Positions 17,937 to 38,500 of a DNA stretch of 43,228 bases are shown here, one piece after another. The stretch covers positions 2,272,471 through 2,315,698 of the forward strand of contig NZ_CP083986.1 in the NCBI RefSeq assembly GCF_020172685.1, written 5' to 3'. The notes beneath the pieces are model-generated. The model had not been told where the DNA came from. It saw only the letters and a program-made list of their open reading frames with translations, and ran no database searches. Numbering within the stretch: the stretch's first letter is position 1; every line of letters begins with the position of its first letter. The stretch is from [Mycobacterium] nativiensis. Its GTDB lineage: Bacteria > Actinomycetota > Actinomycetes > Mycobacteriales > Mycobacteriaceae. Made by a program: the position numbers and the translations under genes.

Positions 17937-20431
17937 TGCGTATTCCCTACAGCTGGCTGCGCGAGGTTCTGACCGCGGGCGTACCGGGTTTTGACATCAC
18001 CGCCGACGCGATGGAGCAGGCGCTGCTGCGGGTCGGCCACGAGGTCGAGGACGTGCACACCCTGGGGCCGGTCACCGGGCCGTTCAAGGTCGGCCGGGTC
18101 GTCGACATCGAGGAACTCACCGAGTTCAAGAAGCCGATCCGGGCCTGCCGCGTCGACGTGGGTGAAGCCGAGCCGCGTGACATCGTCTGCGGCGCCACCA
18201 ATTTCGTGGTCGGCGACCTGGTGGCTGTGGCGCTGCCCGGGGCGGTGCTGCCCGGTGACTTCGCCATCGCCACCCGCAAGACCTACGGCCGCACCTCCGA
18301 CGGGATGATCTGCTCGGCGTCCGAAATACGGCTGAGCACCGACCATTCCGGCATCATGGTGCTGCCCGAGGGCACCGCCGAGCCGGGCGCGGACGCCGCG
18401 GTGGTGCTGGGCCTCGACGACGTGGTGTTCGAGCTGGCCATCACCCCCGACCGGGGCTACTGCATGTCGGTGCGCGGCCTGGCGCGCGACCTGGCGTGCG
18501 CGCTGGACATCGACTTCGCCGACCCTGCTGCGGTGCCTGCGCTGCCCGCCGAGGGCCAGGCCTGGCCGCTGAGCGTGCAGCCGGGCACCGGGGTGCGGCG
18601 CTTCGCGCTGCGCGGTGTCACCGGCATCGACCCCGCGGCGGTGTCGCCGTGGTGGCTGCAGCGGCGCCTGGCGCTGTGCGGGATCCGGTCGATCTCCCCG
18701 GCCGTCGACGCCACCAACTACGTCATGGTCGAACTCGGCCACCCGATGCACGCCCACGACCGCGGCCGGATCACCGGCGGGTTCGGCGTGCGCTTCGCCC
18801 GGACAGGCGAGACCGTCACCACCCTCGACGACATCGAGCGCAAGCTGGATGCGGCCGACGTGCTCATCGTCGACGACGTCGCCACCGCCGCGATCGGCGG
18901 CGTGATGGGTTCGGGCAGCACCGAGATGCGCGACGACTCCACCGACGTGCTGCTGGAGGCCGCGATCTGGGATCCCGCGGCGGTGTCGCGCACCGCGCGG
19001 CGGCTGCACCTGCCCAGCGAGGCGGCGCGGCGCTACGAACGCTCCGTCGACCCGGCCATCTCGGTGGCCGTCCTGGACCGCTGCGCGACCCTGCTGGCCG
19101 AGATCGCCGGGGGAGTGGTCGAACCGACCCTGACCGACTGGCGCGGTGACCCGCCGGTGGACAACTGGAGCCAGGCCCCCATCGAGATCGCCGCCGACCT
19201 GCCGGACCGCACCGCCGGGGTGAGCTACCCGGAGGGCACCACGGCCCGGCGGCTGACCCAGATCGGCTGCGAGGTTGCGGTCGCGGGCGACGCCCTGACC
19301 GTCACCCCGCCGAGCTGGCGGCCGGACCTGCGTCAGCCCGCCGACCTGGTCGAGGAGGTGCTGCGGCTCGAAGGGCTGGAGTCCATCCCGTCGGTGCTGC
19401 CGGCCGCACCGGCCGGGCGGGGCCTGACCGCTACCCAGCGGCGGCGACGCGCGATCGGCAAGTCGCTGGCGCTGGCCGGCTACGTCGAGGTGCTTCCCAC
19501 GCCGTTTTTGCCCGCCGGAGTGTTCGACACCTGGGGCCTGGCCGACGATGACCCCCGCCGCGCCACGGCGTCGGTGGTCAACCCGCTGGAGGCCGACCGG
19601 CCGCAACTGGCCAGCACCCTGCTGCCCGGCCTGCTCGAAGCGTTGGGGCGCAACGTATCCCGCGGTATCGGTGACGTCGCACTGTTCGCCATCGCCCAGG
19701 TGGTGCAGCGGGGCCAACCTGTTGATGGCCCGACCGACCCGACGGCCGTCGCGGTGGACCGACGGCTCACCGACGCGCAGATCGCCGCCATCGACAACGC
19801 CCTGCCGCGCCAGCCGCAGCACATCGCGGTGGCGCTGACCGGACTGGCCGAACCGCGTGGCCCGTGGGGCCCGGGCCGGCCGGTGGAGGCCGCCGACGCC
19901 ATCGAGGCCGCCCGCACCATCGCCCGCGCCGCCGGTGTCGAGGTCACGCTGCGGGCCGGCGCGTACCTGCCCTGGCACCCGGGCCGCTGCGCCGAGGTGC
20001 TGATCGGTGAGACCGTGATCGGTCACGCCGGGCAGTTGCATCCCGCCGTCATCGAGCGCGCTGGGCTGCCCAAGGGCACCTGCGCGGTCGAGTTGAACCT
20101 GGACGCCATCCCCGTCGGGCAGTCGCTGCCGGCGCCGCGGGTGTCGCCGTTCCCGGCGGTGTTCCAGGATGTCGCGCTGGTGGTCGATGAGAAGGTGACC
20201 GCCCAGTCGGTGGCCGACGCCGTGCGCGAGGGCGCCGGTGAGCTGCTGGAGGACATCGCGCTGTTCGACGTCTACACCGGCCCGCAGGTCGCCGACGGCC
20301 ACAAGTCGCTGGCGTTCGCACTGCGCTTCCGGGCCGTGGACCGCACCCTGACCGAGGACGAGGCCAGCGCCGCCCGGGATGCCGCCGTCGCCCGTGCCGC
20401 CGAGGCCGTAGGCGCCGTCCTTCGGGGGTGA
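17936..20431 (+). CDS. pheT: Phenylalanyl-tRNA synthetase beta subunit
   Basis: 831 aa, full length. An N-terminal tRNA-binding EMAP/OB domain (about 40-150, [29 protein letters not shown]) is followed by the B3/B4 editing domain ([18 protein letters not shown]), the B5 domain ([18 protein letters not shown]), a catalytic-like core ([27 protein letters not shown]), and the C-terminal ferredoxin-fold anticodon-binding domain ([18 protein letters not shown] to [25 protein letters not shown]). It supplies tRNA recognition and editing of Tyr-tRNA-Phe. It starts inside the pheS stop codon. No terminator with a T-run follows; a weak GGTGAC/GTCACC pairing spans the stop. Confidence 0.98.
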
Positions 20432-20489
20432 CTTCCCGCGTAGCCTGGGGTCACCGCTCGCCCGGCCATTGAGCCTACGAGGAGTCGCG

Positions 20490-20771
20490 ATGAAAGACCG
20501 CACTACCGGTCCGAAAGAGCGCCTCGTGCAATTGCTCTCGGTTCCTGACTGCCCGAATGTCGAGCAGGCTCGGGCGACACTGCGACAGGTATTGGTCGAC
20601 ATGGCGATCACCGCCGCTGTCGAGGAACTCGTCGGCGACTATCCGTCACCGACAGTGGTGATCGACGGCCGCGATGTGGTCACCGGTGCACCACCGGCGC
20701 CCGGCACGTGCTGTCGACTCGACCTACCCACCGCCGCACAGATCGCTGAGGCACTCCGCAACGGCCGGTAA
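20490..20771 (+). CDS. Small thioredoxin-fold protein (alkylmercury-lyase-like)
   Basis: 93 aa from ATG 20490, with a GAGGAG ribosome site. The pattern LLSVPDCPNVEQAR (C21), then DYPSPTVVIDGRDVV (cis-Pro loop analogue), then GTCCRLDLPT (C74, C75) matches a small actinobacterial thioredoxin-like family often labelled glutaredoxin- or alkylmercury-lyase-like. It lacks a CxxC, so C21 with C74 or C75 would be the redox or metal-binding pair (inference). It is soluble. It opens the accessory block between pheT and argC, 58 bp after pheT, with a TAGCCT -10-like hexamer at 20441. Confidence 0.65.
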   Translation: MKDRTTGPKERLVQLLSVPDCPNVEQARATLRQVLVDMAITAAVEELVGDYPSPTVVIDGRDVVTGAPPAPGTCCRLDLPTAAQIAEALRNGR

Positions 20772-20851
20772 CCCGGCATGGGCGGTTTCTTCCACGGGTG
20801 GTTCGGGTGCGGGTCACCGCATCAACCGCGGTCTCTCGACCAGCTCCGGCA

Positions 20852-20867
20852 ATACCCAATGGGGTAT
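20852..20867. promoter_or_regulatory. CstR/CsoR-like operator 1
   Basis: ATACCC-AATG-GGGTAT is a perfect inverted repeat upstream of the DUF2892 gene. C-rich/G-rich arms flanked by AT are the form used by CsoR/CstR-family repressors (copper or persulfide sensing). Its right arm overlaps the predicted -10. Confidence 0.65.
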
Positions 20868-20870
20868 ATT
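20865..20870 (+). promoter_or_regulatory. Predicted -10 of the DUF2892 gene, between the operators
   Basis: TATATT lies between and overlapping the two operator palindromes. A start near 20877 would fall inside operator 2, the geometry expected for repression. No strong -35 is seen. Confidence 0.45.
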
Positions 20871-20872
20871 TG

Positions 20873-20888
20873 ATACCCTAGTGGGTAT
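20873..20888. promoter_or_regulatory. CstR/CsoR-like operator 2
   Basis: ATACCC-TAGT-GGGTAT repeats the arms of operator 1 exactly, with the same 4-bp spacer length and a 21-bp centre-to-centre distance (two helical turns). Two sites in phase suggest side-by-side binding of two tetramers on one face of the DNA. Confidence 0.65.
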
Positions 20889-20933
20889 ACGCAGTGCGGT
20901 CCGGGGCGGCCGCGGACACGAGGGAAGGCGCCG

Positions 20934-21227
20934 ATGGAACGCGACCAAGTTGCTACCGGAACTCAACGGGTGACTTTCAAGCCGCCGCGCCCACCGGGGT
21001 GGCCTTTGGAGCGTGTTCTGCATCTGATGGCGGGGACGGTGGTGCTGACCAGCGCAACGCTGGCGTATCTCTGCAGCCCCCTGTGGCTCATCCTGACCGG
21101 TTTTGTGGGCGTCAGTCTGCTGCTTGATGCATCCGTGGGCTGGTGTCCGGCGAGCCTGGTGCTGTACCGCCTCGGTGTACGCACCTCGGCGGAGTGCGGG
21201 ATTCACCGCGACAGCCGCACGCCATAG
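20934..21227 (+). CDS. DUF2892 (YgaP-type) inner membrane protein
   Basis: 97 aa from ATG 20934 with AGGGAAGG upstream. The body is the DUF2892 pattern: WPLERVLHLMAGTVVLTSATLAYL, then PLWLILTGFVGVSLLLDASVGWCPASLVLYRLGVR, giving two membrane helices with a conserved GWCP motif. In many bacteria this domain is fused to or encoded beside rhodaneses and CstR-regulated sulfide-oxidation genes, and YgaP-type proteins handle persulfides. Combined with the two operators, this suggests a persulfide-responsive membrane protein (inference). No rhodanese and no CsoR/CstR gene is in the window. An alternative ATG at 20894 is in another frame. Confidence 0.8.
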   Translation: MERDQVATGTQRVTFKPPRPPGWPLERVLHLMAGTVVLTSATLAYLCSPLWLILTGFVGVSLLLDASVGWCPASLVLYRLGVRTSAECGIHRDSRTP

Positions 21228-21368
21228 CGCCCAACTGCCGAGACGCCCAGGAAATTCTCGGGATTAGGCACGCTCGCGCCCTGTTGTCAGTCCCGGTGCG
21301 GGTGCATGCTGGGTGGCACGGCTCCGCACGACCACGGGGTGCGGGGGAGTCTCCCGAAGGGATCGCTG

Positions 21369-22246
21369 ATGGCGGCCGTTCATCACCGCTACCTCACCGT
21401 CGACGGGTATCGGCTGTTCTTCCGTCAGGCGGGGAACCCGGACGCACCCGCCCTGGTACTGCTGCACGGCTTTCCGACCAGCTCGTACATGTTCCGGAAC
21501 CTGGTGCCGTTGCTCGCCGACCAGTACCACGTCATCGCACCGGACCACCTGGGCTTCGGGCTGTCCGACGCCCCGACCGTCGAGGACTTCGACTACACCT
21601 TCGACGCCCTCACCGAGCTGACCGCAGGCTTACTGCGAGCACTGGGAATTCGCCGCTACGCGATGTACGTGCAGGATTACGGGGCACCGATCGGATGGCG
21701 CTTGGCGCTGGATGATCCGGCGGCGATCACCGCGATCATCACGCAGAACGGCAACGGCTACGACGCCGGATTCGTCGACAGCTTCTGGACGACGGTGCGC
21801 GACTACCAGTTTGCCCAGACCCCCGAGACCGAGGCCGCGGTCCGGCAGTTCCTCACGCTCGAGGCCACCCGATGGCAGTACGTCACCGGCGTGTCCGATG
21901 AGACTCTGGTGGACCCCGAATCCTGGTGGCACGACTACAGGTTGCTGTCGCGCCCCGGCAATGATCGGGTGCAACTGAATCTGTTCCTGGACTACGCCAC
22001 CAACGCACCGCTGTATCCCCGCCTGCACCAGTACTTCCGGGCCAGTCAGGTGCCGCTGCTGGCGGTCTGGGGGCGCGGCGACGAGATATTCGGTCCGGCG
22101 GGAGCCGACGCGTTTGCCGAAGATCTGCCGAATGCCGAGATCCACCTGCTCGACGGCGGCCACTTCCTGCTCGAATCCGCCCTGACCGACGTCGTCGCGC
22201 TGATCCGCCCCTTCCTGGCCAAAGAACTCGGAGAGGATTCCCGCCG

Positions 22247-22250
<4 letters not shown>
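21369..22250 (+). CDS. Alpha/beta hydrolase, haloalkane dehalogenase / epoxide hydrolase type
   Basis: 293 aa from ATG 21369 (MAAVHHRYLTVDG). Oxyanion motif HGFPTSS (33-39), DHLGFGLSD (59-67), nucleophile D103 in YVQDYGAPIGWR, and a C-terminal base H265 in DGGHFLLES are visible. An Asp nucleophile marks the dehalogenase/epoxide-hydrolase branch and not the esterases. The cap region (ITQNGNGYDAGF onward) is that of a subfamily often annotated as generic hydrolase. It is 141 bp downstream of the DUF2892 gene and overlaps the next gene by 4 bases (ATGA), so hydrolase and reductase are coupled. A frame extending to 21306 lacks a ribosome site. Substrate unknown. Confidence 0.85.
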
Positions 22251-26283
<4,033 letters not shown>

Positions 26284-26287
<4 letters not shown>

Positions 26288-27158
26288 CGGAAGCGCTGAG
26301 CACCCAGACCAAGGCCCAGGTGCTGGCCGAAGCCCTGCCGTGGCTCAAGCAGCTGCACGGCAAGATCGTCGTCGTCAAATACGGCGGCAACGCCATGACC
26401 GACGACACCCTCAAGCACGCGTTCGCCGCCGACATGGCGTTCCTGCGCAACTGCGGCATCCACCCGGTGGTGGTGCACGGCGGCGGCCCGCAGATCAGCG
26501 CCATGCTCAAGAAACTCGGCATCGAAGGCGATTTCAAGGGCGGATTCCGGGTCACCACACCGGAAGTGCTCGACGTGGCGCGCATGGTGCTGTTCGGCCA
26601 GGTGGGCCGGGAGTTGGTGAACCTGATCAACGCCCACGGGCCCTACGCCGTCGGCATCACCGGTGAGGACGCGGCACTGTTCACCGCGGTGCGGCGCAGC
26701 GTCAACGTCGACGGAGTCGCCACCGACATCGGCCTGGTCGGCGACGTGGATCAGGTCAACACCGCCGCGGTGCTGGATCTGATTGCCGCGGGCCGGATTC
26801 CGGTGGTCTCCACACTGGCGCCCGACCCGGACGGTGTGGTGCACAACATCAACGCCGACACCGCCGCGGCCGCATTGGCCGAGGCGCTGGCCGCCGAGAA
26901 ACTGTTGATGCTCACCGACGTCGACGGCCTCTACACCGATTGGCCCGACCGCGACTCGCTGGTCAGCGAGATCGACACCGCGACACTGGCCCAACTGCTG
27001 CCGAAGCTGGAATCGGGCATGATCCCCAAAGTCGAAGCCTGCCTGCGCGCCGTTCGGGGTGGGGTGCCCAGCGCCCACATCATCGACGGCCGGGTCGAAC
27101 ATTGTGTGCTCGTCGAGTTGTTCACCGACGCCGGCACCGGAACGAAGGTGGTGAAGCT

Positions 27159-27162
<4 letters not shown>
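26284..27162 (+). CDS. argB: Acetylglutamate kinase
   Basis: 292 aa from ATG 26284, overlapping argJ by ATGA. An amino-acid-kinase fold is shown by [38 protein letters not shown] and [12 protein letters not shown]. The N-terminal helix before VVKYGG ([23 protein letters not shown]) is of the kind that builds arginine-inhibited hexamers, so feedback inhibition by arginine is likely. It phosphorylates N-acetylglutamate, step 2. Coupled to argD by ATGA. Confidence 0.97.
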
Positions 27163-29751
<2,589 letters not shown>

Positions 29752-29790
29752 GACCAGTAGCACTCAGCAAGACAGAGCAAGGAGAACTCG

Positions 29791-32872
<3,082 letters not shown>

Positions 32873-33014
32873 GATGTCCTCCACTCGTCCATGGACGAGA
32901 TGACGGATAGCCCGCTCTGACACGCCTTAACCCTGTTTTGCTGGAACCGATCTGGCGCTGCGCTAGCGTTAGCTGATCAACGGCTGGAGAACCAACCCGA
33001 GAACGTGGCGCCTG

Positions 33015-33677
33015 GTGACGGCGATCGCGGTCTGTGGGCTGTTGCCGCAGTGCACGGGCGCGCCATCCGAGCCGAGACTGACATTGGTGCCGGCGCCGAC
33101 GTCGTCCACCGCAGGCCCACCCGCGCCAGCCACCGTCGTCGGCGTCACGGCCGCCGAACTGGGCGCGACCTGGCACCCGGACTGCCCGATCACCCCGGCG
33201 CAGCTCCGCCGGGTCACCGTCACCCACCTCGGGTTCGACGCGAAGGCGCACCGCGGTGACCTGATCGTGCACGCCGAGCTGGTTCCGCAGGTCATCGCCA
33301 TATTCGAGCGGCTGTACCGGCTGGAGTTCCCGATCGAGAAGATGCGGCCGGTCAGCCACTACCCGGGCGGCGACGACGAGTTGTCGATGGAGGACAACAA
33401 CACCTCGGCGTTCAACTGCCGCCGCATTCCGGGCTCCGGCAGCTGGGCGCTGCACGCCTTTGGCCGGGCGATCGACGTCAATCCGCTGCTGAATCCGATG
33501 GTCAATCACGGCAAGTTCGAGCCGAAGAACGCCAAGGTCTATCTGGATCGCAAACGGATCGAGCCGGGACTGCTGCACCCCGGCGACCCGGCGGTGCGGG
33601 TTTTCACCGACGCCGGCTGGCGCTGGGGCGGCAACTGGAAATCACCGGTGGACTACCAGCACTTCGAGCGGCGCTGA
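33015..33677 (+). CDS. M15-family metallopeptidase, secreted (D-Ala-D-Ala carboxypeptidase-like)
   Basis: About 220 aa from GTG 33015. The Zn motif HxxxxxxD appears as H147-AFGRAI-D154, with the third ligand H216 in DYQHFE and the conserved TSAFNCR before it, as in peptidase_M15_4 proteins that cut peptidoglycan peptides. The N-terminus has AIAVCGLLPQC, a short hydrophobic stretch with possible lipid-attachment Cys. The frame is open upstream to 32973 and would give a better basic n-region (WRTNPRTWRLVT), but no ATG, GTG or TTG occurs there, only CTG. The true start is therefore uncertain and could be a non-standard codon. A Pro/Thr/Ala-rich linker (20-45) precedes the domain. It diverges from mpt63. 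Confidence 0.8.
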   Translation: MTAIAVCGLLPQCTGAPSEPRLTLVPAPTSSTAGPPAPATVVGVTAAELGATWHPDCPITPAQLRRVTVTHLGFDAKAHRGDLIVHAELVPQVIAIFERLYRLEFPIEKMRPVSHYPGGDDELSMEDNNTSAFNCRRIPGSGSWALHAFGRAIDVNPLLNPMVNHGKFEPKNAKVYLDRKRIEPGLLHPGDPAVRVFTDAGWRWGGNWKSPVDYQHFERR

Positions 33678-33681
33678 CGCC

Positions 33682-35460
33682 TTATTCCACGAGTTCCGAC
33701 AGCTCCAGCCAGCGGCTCTCCTGCTCGGCCACCTCGTCCTCAAGCGCCCGCAGCTCCCGGGTGAGCGTACCCAGGCCCACATGATCGGACTGGTCGTAGG
33801 CGGCGAGCTCGTGATGCTTGGCCTCGATCTGTTCGGCCAGCCGCGCCAGCCGACGATCCACCGCGGCCAGATCCTTCTGCGCGGCACGCAAGTCCGCTCC
33901 CGACAGCGCCCCCGACCCGGCGGCCGCGGACGCGGGCCGCGACACCGGGGCTCGGCGCACGTCGGCGGCCAGCTGCAGGTATTCGTCGACGCCGCCCGGC
34001 AGATGCCGTAACCGGCCGTCCAGGATCGCGTACTGCTGATCGGTCACCCGCTCCAGCAGGTACCGGTCGTGGGAGACGACGATCAGCGTTCCCGGCCAGG
34101 AGTCCAGCAGGTCCTCGGTGGCGGTCAGCATGTCGGTGTCGACGTCGTTGGTGGGCTCGTCGAGCACCAGCACATTGGGCTCGGCCAGCAGGGTCAGCAT
34201 CAGCTGGAGTCGACGGCGCTGCCCACCGGAGAGCTCACCGACCCGCGCCGACAGCTGGGCGCTGCCGAACCCGAGCCGCTCCAGCAGTTGCGCCGGCGTC
34301 ATCTCGCGGCCGTCGACCTGATAGTCGTTGCGCAGCCGGCCCAGCACATCGGCCACCCGGTCCTCGGTCAGCGACGCCAACTCCTCGGACTGCTGGTCGA
34401 GCATGCCCAACCGAACGGTCTTGCCGCGCTTGACCCGCCCGCTGTCGGGCGTCACCGTGCCGGCGATCAGCCCCAGCAGGGTGGACTTCCCGGCGCCGTT
34501 GGCGCCCACGATCCCGGTCCGTTCACCGGGCCCGATCCGCCACTCGACGTCACGCAGCACCGGCCTGCCGTCGAACGAGACCGAGACGTCGAGCAGATCG
34601 ATGACATCCTTGCCCAGCCGCGCGGTGGCCAGCTTCATCAGCTCGACCTCGTTGCGCAGCGGGGGGACGTCGGCGATCAGCGCGTTGGCCGCCTCGATAC
34701 GGAACTTCGGCTTGGAGGTGCGGGCCGGCGCACCCCGGCGCAGCCAGGCCAGCTCCTTGCGTAACACGTTCTGCCGCTTGGCCTCACTGGCCGCCGCCAT
34801 CCGGTCGCGCTCCACCCGCTGCAGCACGTAGGCCGCGTAGCCGCCCTGGAACGGCTCCACGATCCGGTCGTGCACCTCCCAGGTGGTGGTGGCCACCTCG
34901 TCGAGGAACCAGCGGTCGTGGGTGACCACCAGCAAACCGCCGGCGTTGCGGGCCCAGCGCTGCTGCAGGTGCCGGGCCAGCCAGGTGATTCCCTCCACAT
35001 CGAGGTGGTTGGTGGGCTCGTCGAGCCCGATCACGTCCCATTCGTCGATCAGCAGCGCGGCCAGCTGGACTCGGCGGCGCTGCCCGCCGGACAGCTCGGA
35101 GATCACCGCATCCCAGGAGATGTCGGACACCAGACCGTCGACCACGTCACGAATCCGCGGATCAGACGCCCACTCGTGGTCGGCCTGATCGCCGACCAGG
35201 GCCGAGCCCACCGTGCTGTCGGGATCGAGGGTGTCGGCCTGGTCCAGCAACCCCACCCGCAGATCGCTGCGGCGGGTGACCCGGCCGGAGTCCGGCGTAG
35301 CGGCGCCGGTCAGCAGCCTCAACAGACTGGATTTGCCGTCGCCGTTGCGGCCCACGATGCCGATCCGGGCGCCGTCATTGACTCCAAGGGTCACTGAGTC
35401 CAGGACCACACCCGTGGCGTAGCGCAGGTGAAGTGCCTCAGCTCCGAGCAGGTGTGCCAC
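33682..35460 (-). CDS. ABC-F ATPase (Uup-like), two nucleotide-binding domains
   Basis: 592 aa from GTG 35460. NBD1 has Walker A GRNGDGKSS (about 35-45), signature ELSGGQRRRVQLAALL and Walker B VIGLDEPTNHLD. A P-site linker region (FQGGYAAYVLQRVERDRMAAASEAKRQN) follows, then NBD2 with GANGAGKST (about 318-326), ELSGGQRRRLQLML and VLVLDEPTNDVDTD. The C-terminus is a charged coiled coil (DLRAAQKDLAAVDRRLARLAEQIEAKHHEL). There are no membrane segments, so it is a soluble ribosome-associated ATPase and not a transporter, though often mislabelled a macrolide exporter. Antibiotic protection cannot be inferred. The GTG start lacks a clear ribosome site; the frame is open upstream. Confidence 0.9.
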   Translation of the reverse strand: MAHLLGAEALHLRYATGVVLDSVTLGVNDGARIGIVGRNGDGKSSLLRLLTGAATPDSGRVTRRSDLRVGLLDQADTLDPDSTVGSALVGDQADHEWASDPRIRDVVDGLVSDISWDAVISELSGGQRRRVQLAALLIDEWDVIGLDEPTNHLDVEGITWLARHLQQRWARNAGGLLVVTHDRWFLDEVATTTWEVHDRIVEPFQGGYAAYVLQRVERDRMAAASEAKRQNVLRKELAWLRRGAPARTSKPKFRIEAANALIADVPPLRNEVELMKLATARLGKDVIDLLDVSVSFDGRPVLRDVEWRIGPGERTGIVGANGAGKSTLLGLIAGTVTPDSGRVKRGKTVRLGMLDQQSEELASLTEDRVADVLGRLRNDYQVDGREMTPAQLLERLGFGSAQLSARVGELSGGQRRRLQLMLTLLAEPNVLVLDEPTNDVDTDMLTATEDLLDSWPGTLIVVSHDRYLLERVTDQQYAILDGRLRHLPGGVDEYLQLAADVRRAPVSRPASAAAGSGALSGADLRAAQKDLAAVDRRLARLAEQIEAKHHELAAYDQSDHVGLGTLTRELRALEDEVAEQESRWLELSELVE

Positions 35461-35541
35461 TGCTTGAACGCTACTGCCTGCCCGGCGGCGGCGACTGAAG
35501 GAGGCAGGCAGACCGCGCTGATATGCCAGAATGTGCACGTC

Positions 35542-38500
35542 ATGGACGATCATGCGCGAGCAGGGGAGCAGCGGGTGGATCTGAACTTGTCGGCCATCAC
35601 CCGGCCGGTCGAGTGGCTGATGGCCACCGCACAGAACGGACTCGAAGTTCTGCGCTGGGGGGGCCTGGAGACCGGGGCTGTGCCGTCGCCGTTCCAGATC
35701 GTCGAGAGCGACCCGATGTACAAGCTGCGTCGGTACTTTCCACCGGACAACCGGCCCGGCCAACCGCAGCCCGGCCCGCCGGTGCTGCTGATTCACCCGA
35801 TGATGATGTCGGCAAACATGTGGGACGTCACCCGCGAAGAGGGTGCGGTCGGCATTCTGCACGCGGCCGGCGTCGACCCCTGGGTGATCGACTTCGGTTC
35901 ACCCGACGAGGTCGAGGGCGGCATGCGCCGAAACCTCGCCGACCACATCGTCGGACTCAGCCAGGCGATCGACACCGTAGCCGAGGCCACCGGACGCGAC
36001 GTACACCTGGCCGGCTACTCCCAGGGCGGCATGTTCGCCTATCAGGCTGGGGCCTACCGGCATTCGAAGAGCATCGCCAGCATCATCGCGTTCGGCTCCC
36101 CGGTGGACACCCTGGCGGCGCTGCCGATGGGTGTGCCCCCCAACATCGCCTCCGGGGTCGCCTCCTTCATGGCCGACCACGTCTTCAACCGGCTGGACAT
36201 CTCGGGGTGGCAGGCCCGGATCGGCTTCCAGATGATGGACCCGCTCAAAACGGCCAAGGCCCGCATGGACTTCATGCGCCAGCTGCACGACCGGGAGGCC
36301 CTGCTGCCGCGCGAGGCGCAGCGGCGGTTCCTGGAGTCCGAAGGCTGGATCGCCTGGTCGGGCCCGGCGATCTCCGAGCTGCTCAAGCAGTTCATCGCGC
36401 ACAACCGGATGATGACCGGTGGCTTTGCGATCAACGGCCAACTGGTCACCCTGACCGACATCACCTGCCCTGTCCTGGCATTCGTCGGCGAGGTCGACGA
36501 CATCGGGCAACCGGTGGCGGTCCGGGGTATCCGCCGCGCCGCACCCAACGCCCGGGTTTTCGAATACCTGCTGCGGGCCGGTCACTTCGGTCTGGTGGTG
36601 GGCTCCAAGGCCGCCGAACTGACCTGGCCCACCGTCGCCGACTGGGTGCTGTGGCAGTCCGGTCTGGGCCCGCAGCCCGCCGGGGTGGCGCTGATGGCCG
36701 ACCAGACCGCCGAGAAGGCCAAGGGTGGCGTCGCGATGACGTCGCGGATCGCGCACGGACTCGGGGAGGCGTCCGGTGTCGCGCTGACGCTGGCGCGTGG
36801 TGCGGCCGACGCCGTGGTCGCGGCGCAGAAGTCGGTGCGCACCATAGCCGTCGAGACCGCGCGCACCCTGCCGCGGCTGGCCCGGTTGGGGCAGATCAAC
36901 GACCACACTCGAATCTCGTTGGGCCGCATCATCACCGAGCAGGCCGCGGACTCGCCCTACGGCGAGTTCCTGCTGTTCGACGGGCGGGTGCACACCTACG
37001 AGGCGGTCAACAAGCGCATCGACAACGTCGTTCGCGGCCTGATCGACGTCGGGGTGCGCCAGGGGGTGCACGTTGGCGTCCTGATGGACACTCGTCCCAG
37101 CGCCATGGTCGCCATCGCGGCGCTGTCCCGACTGGGAGCGGTCGCCGTGCTGATGCCGTCGGACGGGGATCTGGTCCCGGCCGCGCGACTCGGCGGCATC
37201 TCGGAGATCATCGCCGACCCGGGCAACCTTGATCACGCGCTGGCGGCGGCCCGCGAACTGGACATCCAGGTGCTGGTGCTCGGTGGTGGCGAGACCCGCG
37301 ACCTGCATCTCCCCGCCGACGCTGAAGCCGTCGTCGACATGGAGCAGATCGACCCGGACGCCGTCGAGTTGCCCGGCTGGTACCGACCCAACCCGGGGTT
37401 CGCCCGTGATCTGGCGTTCGTGGCGTTCGGCACGGTGGCCGGCGAGCTGGTGGCCAAGCAGATCACCAACTACCGCTGGGCGCTGTCGGCGTTCGGCACC
37501 GCGTCCACGGCCGCGCTGGGGCCCAACGACACCGTGTACTGCCTGACCCCGCTGCACCACGAGTCCGGGCTGCTGGTCAGCCTCGGCGGCGCGGTGGTCG
37601 GCGGGGCCCGCATCGCGCTGTCCCGCGGCCTGCACCCGGACCGGTTCGTCGCCGAGGTGCGCCAGTACGGGGTCAGCGTGGTGTCCTACACCTGGGCGAT
37701 GCTGCGCGACGTCATCGACGACCCGAATTTCGTTTTGCAGGGCAACCATCCGGTGCGGTTGTTCATCGGCTCCGGTATGCCGACCGGTCTGTGGCACCGG
37801 GTCACCGAGGTGTTCGCGCCGGCGAAGGTCGTCGAGTTCTTCGCCACCACCGACGGGCAGGCGGTGCTGGCCAACGTGTCCGGCGCCAAGGTCGGCAGCA
37901 AGGGACGCCCGCTGCCCGGTGCGGTGGAGGTGGAACTGGCCGCCTACAGCCCCGAGCACGACCTGATCCTGGAAGACGAACGGGGCTTCGTGCAGAAGGC
38001 CGAAGCCAACGAGGTCGGGGTGCTGCTCGCCAAGCCGCGCGGCCCGATCGACCCCTCGGCATCGGTCAAACGCGGCGTGTTCGCCCCGGCCGACACCTGG
38101 ATCTCCACCGAGTACCTGTTCCGCCGCGACGCCGACGGCGACTACTGGCTGGTCGGCGGGCGCGGTTCGAGCATCCACACCACCCGCGGCATGGCCTATC
38201 CGGTGCTGATCACCGACGCGCTGGGCATCGTCAACGGTGTCGACCTGGCGGTGACCTATCGGGTGCCGGCGGGTGCGGCGAACATGCCGGATCTGGTGGT
38301 GTCGGCGGTGACGGTGCGCCCGGGTGCGACGGTCACCGCGGCGGACCTCACCGAGGCGGTGGCCGAGATGCCCGTCGGGGCCGGCCCGGATGTGATTCAC
38401 GTCGTAGCGGACCTGCCGCTGAGCGCGGTGTATCGCCCGACGCTGGGCGAGCTGCGCGAGGCCGGGCTGCCCAAGGCCGGACGCAACGCCTGGTACTACG

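Noticed and set aside
33682..35460. Macrolide resistance exporter
   Set aside because: ABC-F protein without membrane domains and with the Uup-like C-terminal coil; resistance cannot be inferred.
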